A stretch of 64,000 nucleotides of DNA from Aphelocoma coerulescens (lineage: Eukaryota; Chordata; Aves; Passeriformes; Corvidae), in contig NW_027183960.1 in assembly GCF_041296385.1 (NCBI RefSeq), positions 1,659,001 to 1,723,000 on the forward strand, written 5' to 3'. Of the stretch, positions 45,274 to 55,758 are shown in pieces. Each line of letters starts with the position of its first letter. The first letter of the stretch is position 1. The notes beneath the pieces were generated by a model, which was not told the origin of the DNA, ran no database searches, and saw nothing but the letters and a program-made list of their open reading frames with translations. A program made the position numbers and the translations under genes.

Positions 45274-46714
45274 GTTTTAAAACAGAAAGTTCCACTTGCA
45301 GCTACTTGTGCTGCTACCTATTTCTCTTCCAGCTTTCCCTGGGAGGAATTGTGCCGAGCTTTATGCTTCGAGATGCAGAGATGACAGTGGTAGATGCGGC
45401 GGAGAAGGGAAATAAAGAGTACAGCGGACAGTTTATGGTGCTTCACGTGCGGCAAGGCGAAAGTACAGCCCGGCAGTGCTTTTTACTTCTGGAGCATTTT
45501 GCTTTGGTAGCAGCTGCTGCAAGTGGGCAACGGAGCTGCGAGAGTGAATAACGTGACGGTACGTCTATCTGAGAAGGAAGCTCCCGAGCCGCAGTGTGTT
45601 GTGCTCAGTTTCAAGGCTGCTTGGAGAAGGGGGGTACTTGAAGACCGCCTTCTATCTCGACGCGTCCTACTGCGTGTGCTCCAGCTGCATGGACTCTGCA
45701 GCATTGAAGGTGTAGGATACTGCTTCTGGCCAGGTAGTGTGATGAATGGAAACGGCTGCGCCTTACTTTGTGAAGCAGCCAGAGCATTCTCAGCTGAATC
45801 TGCTTATGAAGCAGCTTTTGGCTGGACATTTGAAATTCGGTCCACTGAGTACGTTAACGCGGTGCCCAGTTGCTTCGTTCTTTGCCTTCTGCGGTCTGGA
45901 CGAAACTGAAGCCCAGCGATGGCTTTGCGTTTTGGCGCTCTTCAGCGCGAACACTGCACGCATCCACAGTGTGCTGTGCACGGATTTTCCTCAGCTCGAC
46001 GTACAATCATTTTCTTGCTGTTTCCAGAGTCTAAACTCTTCGTGAAACTCTCGCTCAGCGAGATGCGTCAGGAATGAGGCACTTGCTGGATGAGCTTTTC
46101 GCTAGCCAAGACTTTCAATACAGCACCACAATTCAGGCAAGAAGCAGGAGAAAGGAAGATCATCCTTTCGTCCTTCCACGTTCTTCTCTGCGAGATGACT
46201 ATCCGTGTCTTTGCTTCCTGCAAGGCTTTAAGGGGCGCGGTGGTACTTAGAACTGAGAAGGCAGGTGCAGAGAGCACCGCGGTCTGACGGTGCTCTGCAG
46301 GCTGTAAAGGAAAGACGGCAACCACTTGAATGTGGTGCAAACACAAGTTTCCACGCGTCGCGGGTAAGCTCCGGGTAAGCTTGTTGACCTAAAACTGTGC
46401 CAGACGGAGCTGAGACTCTTTCCCTTTGCATTTGGACGACAAGAAAAGACCGAAAGTGTTGCTGTATGTCGCTGCGAGGGAAAGTGCATAGACCAGGCGT
46501 GTGTCGGCAGAAGCAGTCGGCTGGGGCATTTCGCTGCCGGCACCGTGCTCTCTGGGCGAGAAGCAGACCACGCTTCGACTCCGGCTGAATGAAAGAGCGA
46601 CATGGGTACTAAAGAGGCCGAACGAAGGCGCATAGCACCGGGCTGGTGTCCGCAGCGTACAAACTGAGAAAGGAGCGTTGCTGGCACTCGCCTGCCTGCC
46701 CAATTCACGTTAGC
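45274..46714 (-). repeat. Tandem unit, right arm (1,441 bp)
   Basis: This is a single full unit. Its low-coordinate ~650 bp is nearly identical to left unit 3. The remainder pairs with left unit 1's diverged first part and its outer edge coincides exactly (46,714 pairs with 39,726). It therefore behaves as a hybrid of left units 3 and 1, as expected if unequal exchange inserted or removed whole units. Confidence 0.85.
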
Positions 46715-48429
46715 ACTGAGAAGGAGGAAGTTCAACGACAACTACTTACTTGTGCTACTACTTATCCCTCTTCCAACCATCCCCAAAACCACTGGCGCTT
46801 AACTTTAGGCTTCGAGATGCAGCAAACACAGTGGTCGCTTCCAAGGAGAGGGGAAATAGAGAGTGCAGCGGGGAGTTTAGGTGGCTTTACGTAAGGCAAG
46901 GGGAAGGTGCAGCCCAGCATTGGCTTTTTCTTCTAGTTCTTTTCTTCAGGAGAGCAGCTAGCAAGCAGGCTGCGAGAGGCAACAATGGGATGGCTCGTCT
47001 GTCGGAGAAGCCGCAGTCTACAGTGCTGCAGACTGCTGTGCACAGTTTTAATGCTGCTGTAAGTACACGGTACTTTTGGAACGTCTTCTCTCCTGACTCT
47101 CCCATCTCTGGGAGCTCTAGCTGCTTGAACCTGGCCACACTGAAGGTGTGTGGACGTGGTCGCGCTGCGAGTATCAAGTCTTCCAGAGAAGAGGGATAGT
47201 CAAGAAATGCTTTCTCACCTGGCCTATCTCTCAGTCCGAACTGTGGCTGCAAACGCTGCGCTGCAAGGGTGGACTTACCCACTTGGAGAGAATGTGATGA
47301 TGCTCTAGATATAGTTGCGAAGGAAAGTGCTGCTCACTGGAATGTTTCGCCTAGTTCACAGACTTTAAAAGGACTAGGAAGGCCAACGCCTTGTTCTAGC
47401 ACTTGTTCTCTGCGTGCAGCTGCTGGATGTTTGGAAGGGCTTTGGGATCCGCCAGAGGTGGAGGGTACGATGCTACAGAGAGCTTGAAGGAAAGTGCCTA
47501 TCTCCAGAGCCTTTGATGCAGTTCAGCGGGTGCGAGTGGCATGTTGAGCATGTTCATGATGGCACAGAAAAGGTTCTGAAAGAAAGAGGCCGTGCTGAAA
47601 CTGCCTTTACTTTTGCCGCGTAGAAACTGCTCAGCCAACAATGAAAAGATTCGTCTTGCTTCCCCGCTACGCGCAGGGTTACATCCTTTTTTGTCTCCAA
47701 GAGGCAGGATGCACAGCGGAGCTCTTCCACCAACTGCTTCCACACGACTGGGGCCGCGCCAGCCAAGCGCTTTTTGCCGGGCACTGTCAGCGCTCATGGA
47801 AACAACCACACGATGGCGCTGCAGACTTGCAAAAGAAGGCCAAGCACCTGGCCCAGCTCGAAACCACCCCAAGGGCAGACAGAGGCAACTTGCAAACGGC
47901 CCTGCACTCAAATCAACGGTGTCAGGACAAAAAGATTGCCCTCATCTTCCCCTTCCAAGAGCACACTCTTCTTTACACCACACCTCTTTGGCCCAAACAA
48001 ATCTTTTCCCTCTCGCAGATTCCGCCCACCAGCTTGAAACCATCTGGCAAAAACAGGGCTCAAAACAGTGCCAGCTGAGGAAGATCTTGCTGCCTACAAC
48101 TTCACCTGCACCCCTCAAACTAGCAGCACACACGCTGTTCTCAGCACTCTCCTTCTCAGCTCTAGGTACCATCCTAAGCCTTCCCTCTCCCAGAGTCAGG
48201 ATCCAAAGGCAACGGCACCAGGGACTGCTCACACACTGAAGGCACCAGGACAAATAGCTTAAGAGCTTGGCCTTTGCATTCCCGCTGACAGCTCAACAGC
48301 TCGAACCCAGAGAGAGCTCTGCCTGTTGGGAAAAGCCTTTAAAATCCCTAGGAGTACCTGATGTGCACATCCAAACCTGCCTTCCTTGCCAAAGAGAGCA
48401 ACTACAAGCCCATCTCCAAAGAAACAGCA

Positions 48430-49833
48430 TCCCCTCCTCCAAAATACAACACATCCAGCGACTGATCCGCCTCCAGTATTGAATATGTCCAACAATTGCC
48501 CCCACACGCACAGGGGCCAGAAGAGAAATGTCTTGCTGGACTATTCCTCCCCACAGTACCTTAACATCTGCTCCAGCAACACTGGCACTATGTCCTTGCC
48601 TTCCCAAGGAAAGGCACTCCGAGTCTCTTCGCCTTGCCTTGTCTAGTTCTTCTTAAGGTACCCTTGCTCTGCTTCCTTCGCCTACGTCTGCCTTGCCTCG
48701 CACTGCCTACAACTTGCTGGCTTTGCTTTGCCCAGCCTACCACTCTTTCCCTTGCCTTCCATGCAGGCAAGGCGCTGCAAACCGAGTGCAGGCAATTGTG
48801 GGCAAGTCAAGGGAGAGGTAGGCAAGGCCAGAGCAGTGAGGGGAAAGCAAATGGAGTGGTAGACAAGAGAAGGTCCAGAAGTTAGAGGCAAGGCTGGCTG
48901 TAGGAAGGAAGGGCCACTGATGGGAAGGCCAGGCAGAAACAGGAAGGGCTCAGCAAGCCAAGGCCCTGGAGGAAAACAGTAGGCAGGTCATGTGCTGGGC
49001 ATGGCCGTGCAAAGGAATGCAAGGCTCCAGAGGGCTAGCAGGGCAAGGCAAGGCAACTGTTGTGTTGCCAAGGCAAGGCCAGGCAAGGCAGGTGAGAAGT
49101 ACATTCAAGGACTGCTGGTGCACAAAAGTGGCCAGGACCAAGTGCTCTGTGTGGCCTTGATCCCGCGTGGGTCATCTCTCCTCTGTACCTAAAAGACTTG
49201 AGCTACCTGCTTTCCCTTGTATGCAAAAGAACTCTCTTTCTGGTCCCCGAGCTCAAGGGCAAAATGTGAATTGCCCCTCCAAGGTTCAAGACATGCAAGG
49301 ATTGCTCCCAGACAAAGGCTGCCCACAGAGATGAGTGTGGCAACATGCGTCCTCCCCTGGTCTTCCTCTCATGGGATCCTGAAACACCGGAGATGCTTGA
49401 GAGCTTTGAGATTCCTCAGAGGAGCAGAAAGGGCAGGGCAAGGCCCAGAAATGTCATTGAAAAGGGGTGTTGAATTCCAGGTGGGGGAGGGGTGAGCAAG
49501 GTCATGCAAGGCAAGGGAGGGGTTCAAGAGCAAGGCAAGGCAAGTGGTGGCTTTGCGAGGTGAGGCAAGGCAATGAGGGTCCTAGAAGGAAAAGGAAAGA
49601 TGAGGCCAGACCTAGACGAATGTGAAAGGAAGTCAGGTGGGGGATGGGTGAGCAAGTCAGTGCAAGGCAGGGGAGAAAAGGCAGGTTGAGGGAAGGCTAC
49701 AGAGGGGGCAGCAAGGAAATGCAAGGCATGGGGAAGCATGCGAGGAGTGGGTGCTGCCAGCCGGCGGGGATGGCAGGGGCGGGGCCACTGCAAGTAGCAT
49801 GGTGGGGATGTGGAGGGGGTGTTAGTGTGCGGG

Positions 49834-49867
<34 letters not shown>

Positions 49868-49905
49868 GGGAGTGCAGGGTAAGTGCAGGTGTGTGTGTGC
49901 GTATA
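48430..49905 (-). repeat. CCTTG-rich block and (TG)n, right arm
   Basis: Mirror of 36,538-38,000. The (TG)n run is at 49,837-49,864, slightly longer than the left arm's (CA)n, a normal slippage difference. No coding is recognised. Confidence 0.85.
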
Positions 49906-49966
49906 CGGGGGTTTTGTGCCAGGTGCTGTGCCGGGGAGAGCCATTCCACCGCAAGGAAGGTGTGGG

Positions 49967-50408
49967 AGTGAAAGGAGTAAGATAGATGTGTCTTTACAAA
50001 GAGACCGTGTGAATCTCTCCTTAGACAAGGCTAGGAATTTACAGGGAGGGAAGTAACAGAAGAAAGTATTCGTTCTAGAAACTGTTACTAATCAACAGAG
50101 ACTGTTGCTCAGCCAAGGCCCTGCTAAATTCCTGAACCTAGAGCAAGGCAGCAAAGACTTCCCAGCATTAGGAATAGTTTGGTTTTCTTCCTTTTCCATT
50201 CCAAAAGGGGAGTGCATATTAGAGGGGGGCATAGAGTAGGCAGTTCCGGAAGTCTGTAATTCCCGAGTACCTCAGAGGGTGCTGTTGCCAGGAACTTAGC
50301 ATCAGAAGGGGGCTGCATCCCGCAATCATTTGAGAGACTCCATGGCAAAAGCCCCATGGCCTCTCCCTGGAGTTGAAGAATGTTACAGGACTCCTCTGTC
50401 TCCTTTTT
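49967..50408 (+). mobile_element. 5' LTR of palindromic ERV, right arm
   Basis: Begins TGAAAGGAGTAAGATAG and shares long segments with 53,617-54,079 downstream on the same strand, which fixes the orientation. The end is inferred at CTCCTTTTT, where LTR-LTR similarity stops. Confidence 0.75.
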
Positions 50409-50784
50409 GGTGGATGAAGAAACTCAGAAAGCCACACTTCTGCCAGAACTCTCCAAGATGCCCCCTTTGCTCCCCGTGACTCCATCACTGCCCAGGAAGC
50501 TGTCTTTTCTACCACAGCAGTTTGACATACAGTTAAAAGTCGTGTGGCAGAGAAAAAAGGCAAGAATTGGTTTCCAAGGGATGGCAAACAAGAGATACCA
50601 GAACCTTTGGCCCTACCAATATTAAAGCAACTCCATTAAGAGAGTCCTTGCACTTCCTGAGGATTGGCAGAAGCCTATCTCATGATGTATGTTGCTGGGG
50701 GTCTTTTTAGACTGGCAAAAGGAGCTGTTGAAGGTTGCTTGATCTGTGCTAAAGCCAACAGCCAAGTTACAAAGTAACTTGCTA

Positions 50785-51319
50785 GGGGAGGGAGGCCTTG
50801 GGCTGCATGGCCCTTCCAAAGATGCCAGGTGGATTTTCCGGAGATGCCCCAAGTGGCAAGGCTTAATATCTTCTGGTAATCGTATGTCAGCTAGCAAGGT
50901 GGCCAGAAGTATTTCCAACTACTTCAGTAATGACAGGATCAGTTCTTAAGGCATTTTTGGAACAAATCATTCCAAGATACAGCATTGTAGAAGCAATAGA
51001 CTCAGATAGGGGAACTCATTTTGCAGGAAAGGTCCTTCAAGGGGTTTTGGCTTCTTTAGGAACACAATGGAACCTCCATAGGCCCTGGCACCCCCAGAGC
51101 TCGGCTCGGGTAGAAAACAATGAAGAGAGAAATAAACACCTTTTGAAGCTGGTAATAGAAACCAAGATGCCATGGGTAGGGCTCTGGACATTGGCTTTGG
51201 TGAGAATGAGGGCCCAACCCAGAAGAGAGATTCAGTTATCTCCCTTTCAATCGTTGTTTGCAATTACCCTGGTAAGTCTCCACCTAGTGGGGGGGGGGGG
51301 GGGGGGTAGAGGCAAGTGA
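50785..51319 (+). pseudogene. ERV integrase remnant, right arm
   Basis: Mirror of the left-arm integrase. The 129-codon frame from 50,930 holds DSDRGTHFAG and PQSSARVENNE. The upstream piece CQVDFPEMPQVA is out of frame. An 18-G run (51,289-51,306) lies at its 3' end where the left arm has 11 Cs. Confidence 0.8.
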
Positions 51320-51959
51320 TGCATTTTTAAAACCATCTGTGGCCAGGATCCTGCTTCTTGTGAAACCCCTTCAACAGGAAGCTCAGCCGGCACAAGTCCG
51401 GCCTTTGGACTTTGTTGCTTGTAACATCCAACCAGGAGATTGAGTCCTAGTTAAGGAGTAGAAAGAAGCGCCAGTGCTGGTGAAATGGCGTGGCCCATTC
51501 CAAGTGTCACTGACGACAGAAAACAGCCGTCAAGTAAGCTGAACACAGGTGAACCCGTCCCTCTCGGGTCAAGGTCTCTGAAGCCTCGGAGATTTGCACA
51601 TCTCAGCTGGAGGAGAAGGCCGGGAGGCCGTGACTGACACTCTGCAGGAGTGGGCCGGAGCAGTAGGCAGTGCTTCGACATCGGAAGAAGCCCCGCAGTC
51701 CTACCTTCAGACCGTCTGCTGAAATAGACTGTATAGGCATCCCTCCTCTAGAATCTCCACTCACTTGGGGGCTAATACTTGTGGCCATTTTGTTACGTTA
51801 AGTGGTTTCTGTGTCTTCAATTGCCACAGGTGCTGCAGAAGACAACGGGAAAATTAGACTAGCTAATTAGATGACACTATTAAAACATTTTCCTTACTAA
51901 TTCTACTTTGATATGGTCAGCTGAGTTTAGGCCAGGAGTGGGAGAATCAATTTGCAGCC

Positions 51960-53466
51960 TTAGGAGAAGAAGTAGCAAAAGTTTTTAACCTTAGCAATTG
52001 CTGGCTCTGTGGAGGGCCAGGAGGATCTGAAGAGTGGCCATAGTTGGCTAGCCCAGCTGAACCTAAATGGTGGGTCAATGTGAGGGCCACAGTGGGATGG
52101 GATTTGGGGCCAAAGAAGGAAGTTCATGGCCACTTCATTCTTCTCCAACAGGCACTTATTGCCTAAATAGGATAGGGCATGTCTATGTAGGAAAAGGCAA
52201 TTGTCAATTGACTTTCCCTCTGGGTTTGAACAACTGGGTTTGGACCCCCAATTGCCCTCCTTCCAATTGTTCCAAATATCAAGGCAAATGCAATCAAATA
52301 CCTGTTCGGCTCACTAACAGTAGCTGCGTAAGGCGTTCTTATCACACTTGCCAAAAATATTTGGAAGCCTGTAAAGCAATGGGGAGGGACAAGGGGTTTT
52401 TTTGACCACCTGTTTTTGAGCAGTCCCCACAAAAATTCCACAAGTAGAAGACATGTTGTTTGTGATTATCAGTGGGAATGGCCACACCGGATTGGAACTC
52501 AAAGCCTTTTAGTGAGTTCTGCTCCAAATCCAACCAAGCAGCTTGCAGATGTAAATGTAGGTGGGAACCCTGTGCGGGAGCTTGGAAATGCAAATGCTGG
52601 GACCCTTATGGTGGGGCAACTCTTGTTGGGGGACCGTTAGGCCCGGGAATCCTGCTGTATTTTGAGCCACCAATTGATGACCATGGGTAGGTTCCTTTGC
52701 TAATGGAACACGGGCTTTGAAAGGACAGTATTGGATTTGTGGCCATGCTTAGCTCAGGTTACCTCCAAACTGGTCAGGGATATGGTATATTTAGTAGACT
52801 GTTGTTCTTTTTGCTACTACAAGTTCTGGGAAATCGCTTAGGAATCAAAATCTGTGATGATTTAATTAGAGAAAAGCAGTCAGCTGATGCAGCCCTGGCT
52901 GGAGGGAGCACCCCAAAACGGGGAAATGATGAACGGCCAACAGAACAAGTTACCCAACACGATGGACCAGCCCCTTGGAAACCTAAGGAATTAATCCCAG
53001 ATGCCTGGGAACCCACTTATCATTTGAAGGAGATAATTAGGTTACAAGCTGTCTCGGAAATAATTACCAACCAGCCAGCCACAGCTCTTGACCTTTTTGC
53101 TGACCAACCCACTTAAATGAGGAAAGCGGTATTTCAACATTGGATGGTATTAGATTATCTGTTGGCAGAAGAAGGAGGAGTTTGTGGGAAATTAAATGAC
53201 TCGAGCTGCTGTTTGCAAGCAGATGACAGCGGAAAAGTGGTCAAACAAATAACAAAGGAAATAACGTCAGCTCGTGGACCTGTCCAAATGTTGAAAGGAT
53301 GGGAATGGGACATATTTTCATAGTTAACTGGCCAGCTATGGGCTAAATGAATACGATTTCTCCTCTTATATGCTATAGCAATTCTCATCTTTTTACCATG
53401 CGTGACACCATGCTGGCTGCAGCTCTTTCAGCAGGTGCTCAAGGGGATGCCGCTAGCAGCCATGCC
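51960..53466 (+). pseudogene. ERV env remnant, right arm (uninterrupted copy)
   Basis: SU has CWLCGG at about 51,996 and a Cys-rich middle (52,230-52,380). SU's C-terminal region and the start of TM follow (52,739-53,116) with EIIRLQAVSEIITNQP. TM continues with [11 protein letters not shown]...CC (seven residues between, about 53,150-53,215) and an anchor (FLLLYAIAILIFLPC, about 53,357). Stops at several places, for example 53,116 and 53,323, disrupt it. Confidence 0.8.
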
Positions 53467-53616
53467 TACCTGATCCAGAAATGACTACAAAAGGACAGAA
53501 AAGAATGTCACTGCAAATAATAGCAAAACCCAAGAAGACTCCAGAAGAAAAAATTAAATCCATGGTAATTAAGGTTTGTAAAGACAAATACAGAGCAAAT
53601 AAAAAGAGGAGGGATT

Positions 53617-54079
53617 AAAAGGAATGAGATGGATGAGTCTTTACAAAGAGACCGTGTGAATCGGCCTGTAGACAAGGCTAGGAAGTTATGGCTAGTGAAG
53701 TAACAGAAGAAACTAGGAGTTCTCTAGAACTGTTACTAATCATCAGAGACTGTTGATTAATCAAGGCCATGTTAAATTCCTGAACCTAGAGCAAGGCAAC
53801 AAAGACTTAAGAGCATTAGGAATGGTTTCTTTTTCGTTCTTTTCGGTGCCAAGAAGGGGGTGCATATTAGAGGGGGGCGCATAGAGTAGGCAGTTCCGGA
53901 AGTCTGTATCTCCCGAATACCTCAGCCAGTGGGGAAAAGGAAGAGGGTGCTGTGGCCGGGAACTTGGCATCAAAAGGGGGCTGCATCCCGCAACCGTTTG
54001 ACAGACGCCATGGGAAAAGCCCCATGGACTCTCCCTGTAGTCGAAGAATGTTGCAGGACTCCTCTGTCTCCTTTTCGGA
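53617..54079 (+). mobile_element. 3' LTR of palindromic ERV, right arm
   Basis: Preceded by a purine-rich AAAAAGAGGAGGGAT tract at about 53,601-53,615. It shares AGAGACCGTGTGAATC, CAGTTCCGGAAGTCTGTA and GACTCCTCTGTCTCC with the 5' LTR. It abuts the CpG-rich block. Confidence 0.75.
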
Positions 54080-54109
54080 TATAAACCTCAGGCATCGTGG
54101 ATTAATTTT

Positions 54110-55040
54110 CCCTAACGGCAGCGACCTGCCGCGTGGTCTCCATGCTCCTCTCCAGCCCCCCGGGACGTGTAAAATAGTTCCCAGCGGCTCCCACCGCGCG
54201 TTGCAGACGGCTGCGCGGCCCCGGGGCTGCCCGCAGTGCTCCCCTGCCCCGCCAGGGCTGCCCGCGGGCTGCGGAGCCGCCTCGCCACCGGCGCGGCCAG
54301 GGCCGGGGCCCTTCTCGACAGCAGCCGAGGGGCTGCGGAGCGGGCGGCTGCCGGACGATCAGCTATTTTATGCCGCGCGGTGCTGCCGCCTCCATCTAGC
54401 TCTCCATCGCGCCGCCGCCCGCCGCCCGCCTGGCGCGCTCACGCTCGGCCGCGCTCGCCGCCCGCCTAGCCTCGCCGGAAGCTCTCCCGCCCGGGCTGTG
54501 CCCCGGCTCCGCCGGCAGCTCGGCAGGGCCCGGCCGCACGCGTGCTGCGTGGCTCGGAGCAGCCGCGTTGCGCCGCAGGCGACGGGGAAGGCGGGGCGGG
54601 CCGGCGCCATCGTGGTAGCGCGAGGAGAGGAGCGCCCGGGCGGGGCGGCGAGCGGCGCGGCGGTGAGCGCTTCTGCTTCCTGTCGCTCGGCGGCCGCCCA
54701 CGGCAGGTGCCGTGTGACCCCGCGGAGCGGCGGGGCCGGCCGGGCGGTGCGCGGCGAGGCTTTCGGCCAGCGGCGGCCACAGCGAGAGGCTGCTGGCACT
54801 GCCCGTGCCGGTGGAGAGAGCGGGGATCCGAGGCCGGCCTTCCCCGGGCGACGAGGGGAGGCCGCCTTTGCCGCGCTGCCCTCCGTGCAGCATGTGGCCG
54901 ATTCCGGCGAACCCGGGGTCTCCGCAGCGGCGCGGGCGGGAGGGAGTGGGGAGCGCGCTCGGTGCCGTGCCGGCCGCTCCCGGCCAGCGCTGCGCTGCGC
55001 CGAGGCGTTTTCCCGCCCGTCCTGGGAAGGACATAAGCGA
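54110..55040. promoter_or_regulatory. CpG-island-like block, right arm
   Basis: Mirror of 30,480-31,400, with clearly more base changes and small indels than the inner arm (for example an extra CGGATCCCCGCT-like insertion near 54,823 relative to the left arm). A very long GC-rich ORF runs from 53,952 to 55,088 without any known domain. Confidence 0.6.
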
Positions 55041-55107
55041 CACCGTAGTTGGAGCTTAGCTGTCAGGGGGAACAACTTCTCTCTGTGAAAAACGAAGTTC
55101 ACTCTCC

Positions 55108-55741
55108 TGTGAGAATTTAAAGGGGTTTAATATAAAGACAATAAGAGACACATCAAATAAAGCAACGGGGTAACAGCCAGTTGCCTTGGCGCTCTGCCAA
55201 GAGCACACCTGATGCCAGAGGTCAGTCCTTTTTATACCGTTTTTACTGTCTGTTCTTTATTCATATTAAAACTTTTCCTGGAGCTGTTCTGCATGGCCAC
55301 TCCTTGGTTCCGCCTTTTTAGAGCGTGCCTAGTCTTCTGCCTTGTGGTTTTATTTCTCTTGATTCTTGGGGTTGGGCCCGCTAGGCAAGAGTCGATGGTA
55401 GGGTGGATTTCTTAATTCTCCAGACAGACAGGGCTGATTGCAGCTTTGGGCCTCTTCGTCTCTCCGGGCAGAGTGGTGATAACGGCTCTTGGACTCTCCT
55501 GGCCGCCTGTTCTCCGGGCGGAGTAGCCTTTGGGCCCTTTTGCTCCCTAGACAAAGTGTTGATTAGCAGCTTTTCGGGCCTCATCCTCTGTTCGTTTGGA
55601 GGTTATCTTACGTGCTCACACTTGCTAACATTCTTGCTAAAAAGAGAGAAAACTACATCCACACAGCCAAAAGCATTTCTAACATTATATAATATCTACT
55701 TTATACTTTGCGAGAAGCTAATATAATATATGTTTATAACA
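55108..55741 (-). mobile_element. 3' LTR of minus-strand gammaretroviral provirus
   Basis: On the minus strand it opens TGTTATAAAC right after a polypurine tract (AAAAGGGGGGAT, about 55,742-55,754) and ends ...ATTCTCACA at 55,108, about 634 bp. It sits immediately outside the last base of palindrome homology. Confidence 0.7.
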
Positions 55742-55758
55742 ATCCCCCCTTTTCTATT

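Larger units (their letters stand above)
49967..54079 (+). mobile_element. Deleted gammaretroviral ERV, right-arm copy
   Basis: The order is 5' LTR, integrase end, env, 3' LTR, with gag and most of pol deleted, as in the left arm. It carries the empty site for the left arm's solo LTR at 53,143-53,147. Since both arms hold the ERV at the same place, it inserted before the inverted duplication or was copied by conversion. Confidence 0.85.
44535..55090 (-). repeat. Palindrome right arm (~10.5 kb)
   Basis: Reverse complement of the left arm in the same block order. It lacks two of the 1,392-bp units and the solo LTR. Homology reaches about 55,075-55,090, where a gammaretroviral LTR begins. Base differences from the left arm are few in the inner 10 kb and more frequent in the env and CpG-rich outer parts. 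Confidence 0.97.

Noticed and set aside
53952..55088. 378-codon plus-strand ORF (mirror 30,454-31,548, 364 codons)
   Set aside because: It starts in an ERV LTR and runs through a CpG-rich block where stops are rare in all frames. It has no domain, and other frames there are equally open.
30430..55090. Palindrome as a simple assembly fold-back artefact
   Set aside because: The arms differ by a solo LTR with clean target duplication, two repeat units and many substitutions. A collapsed or chimeric join of two haplotypes is still possible and needs long reads.
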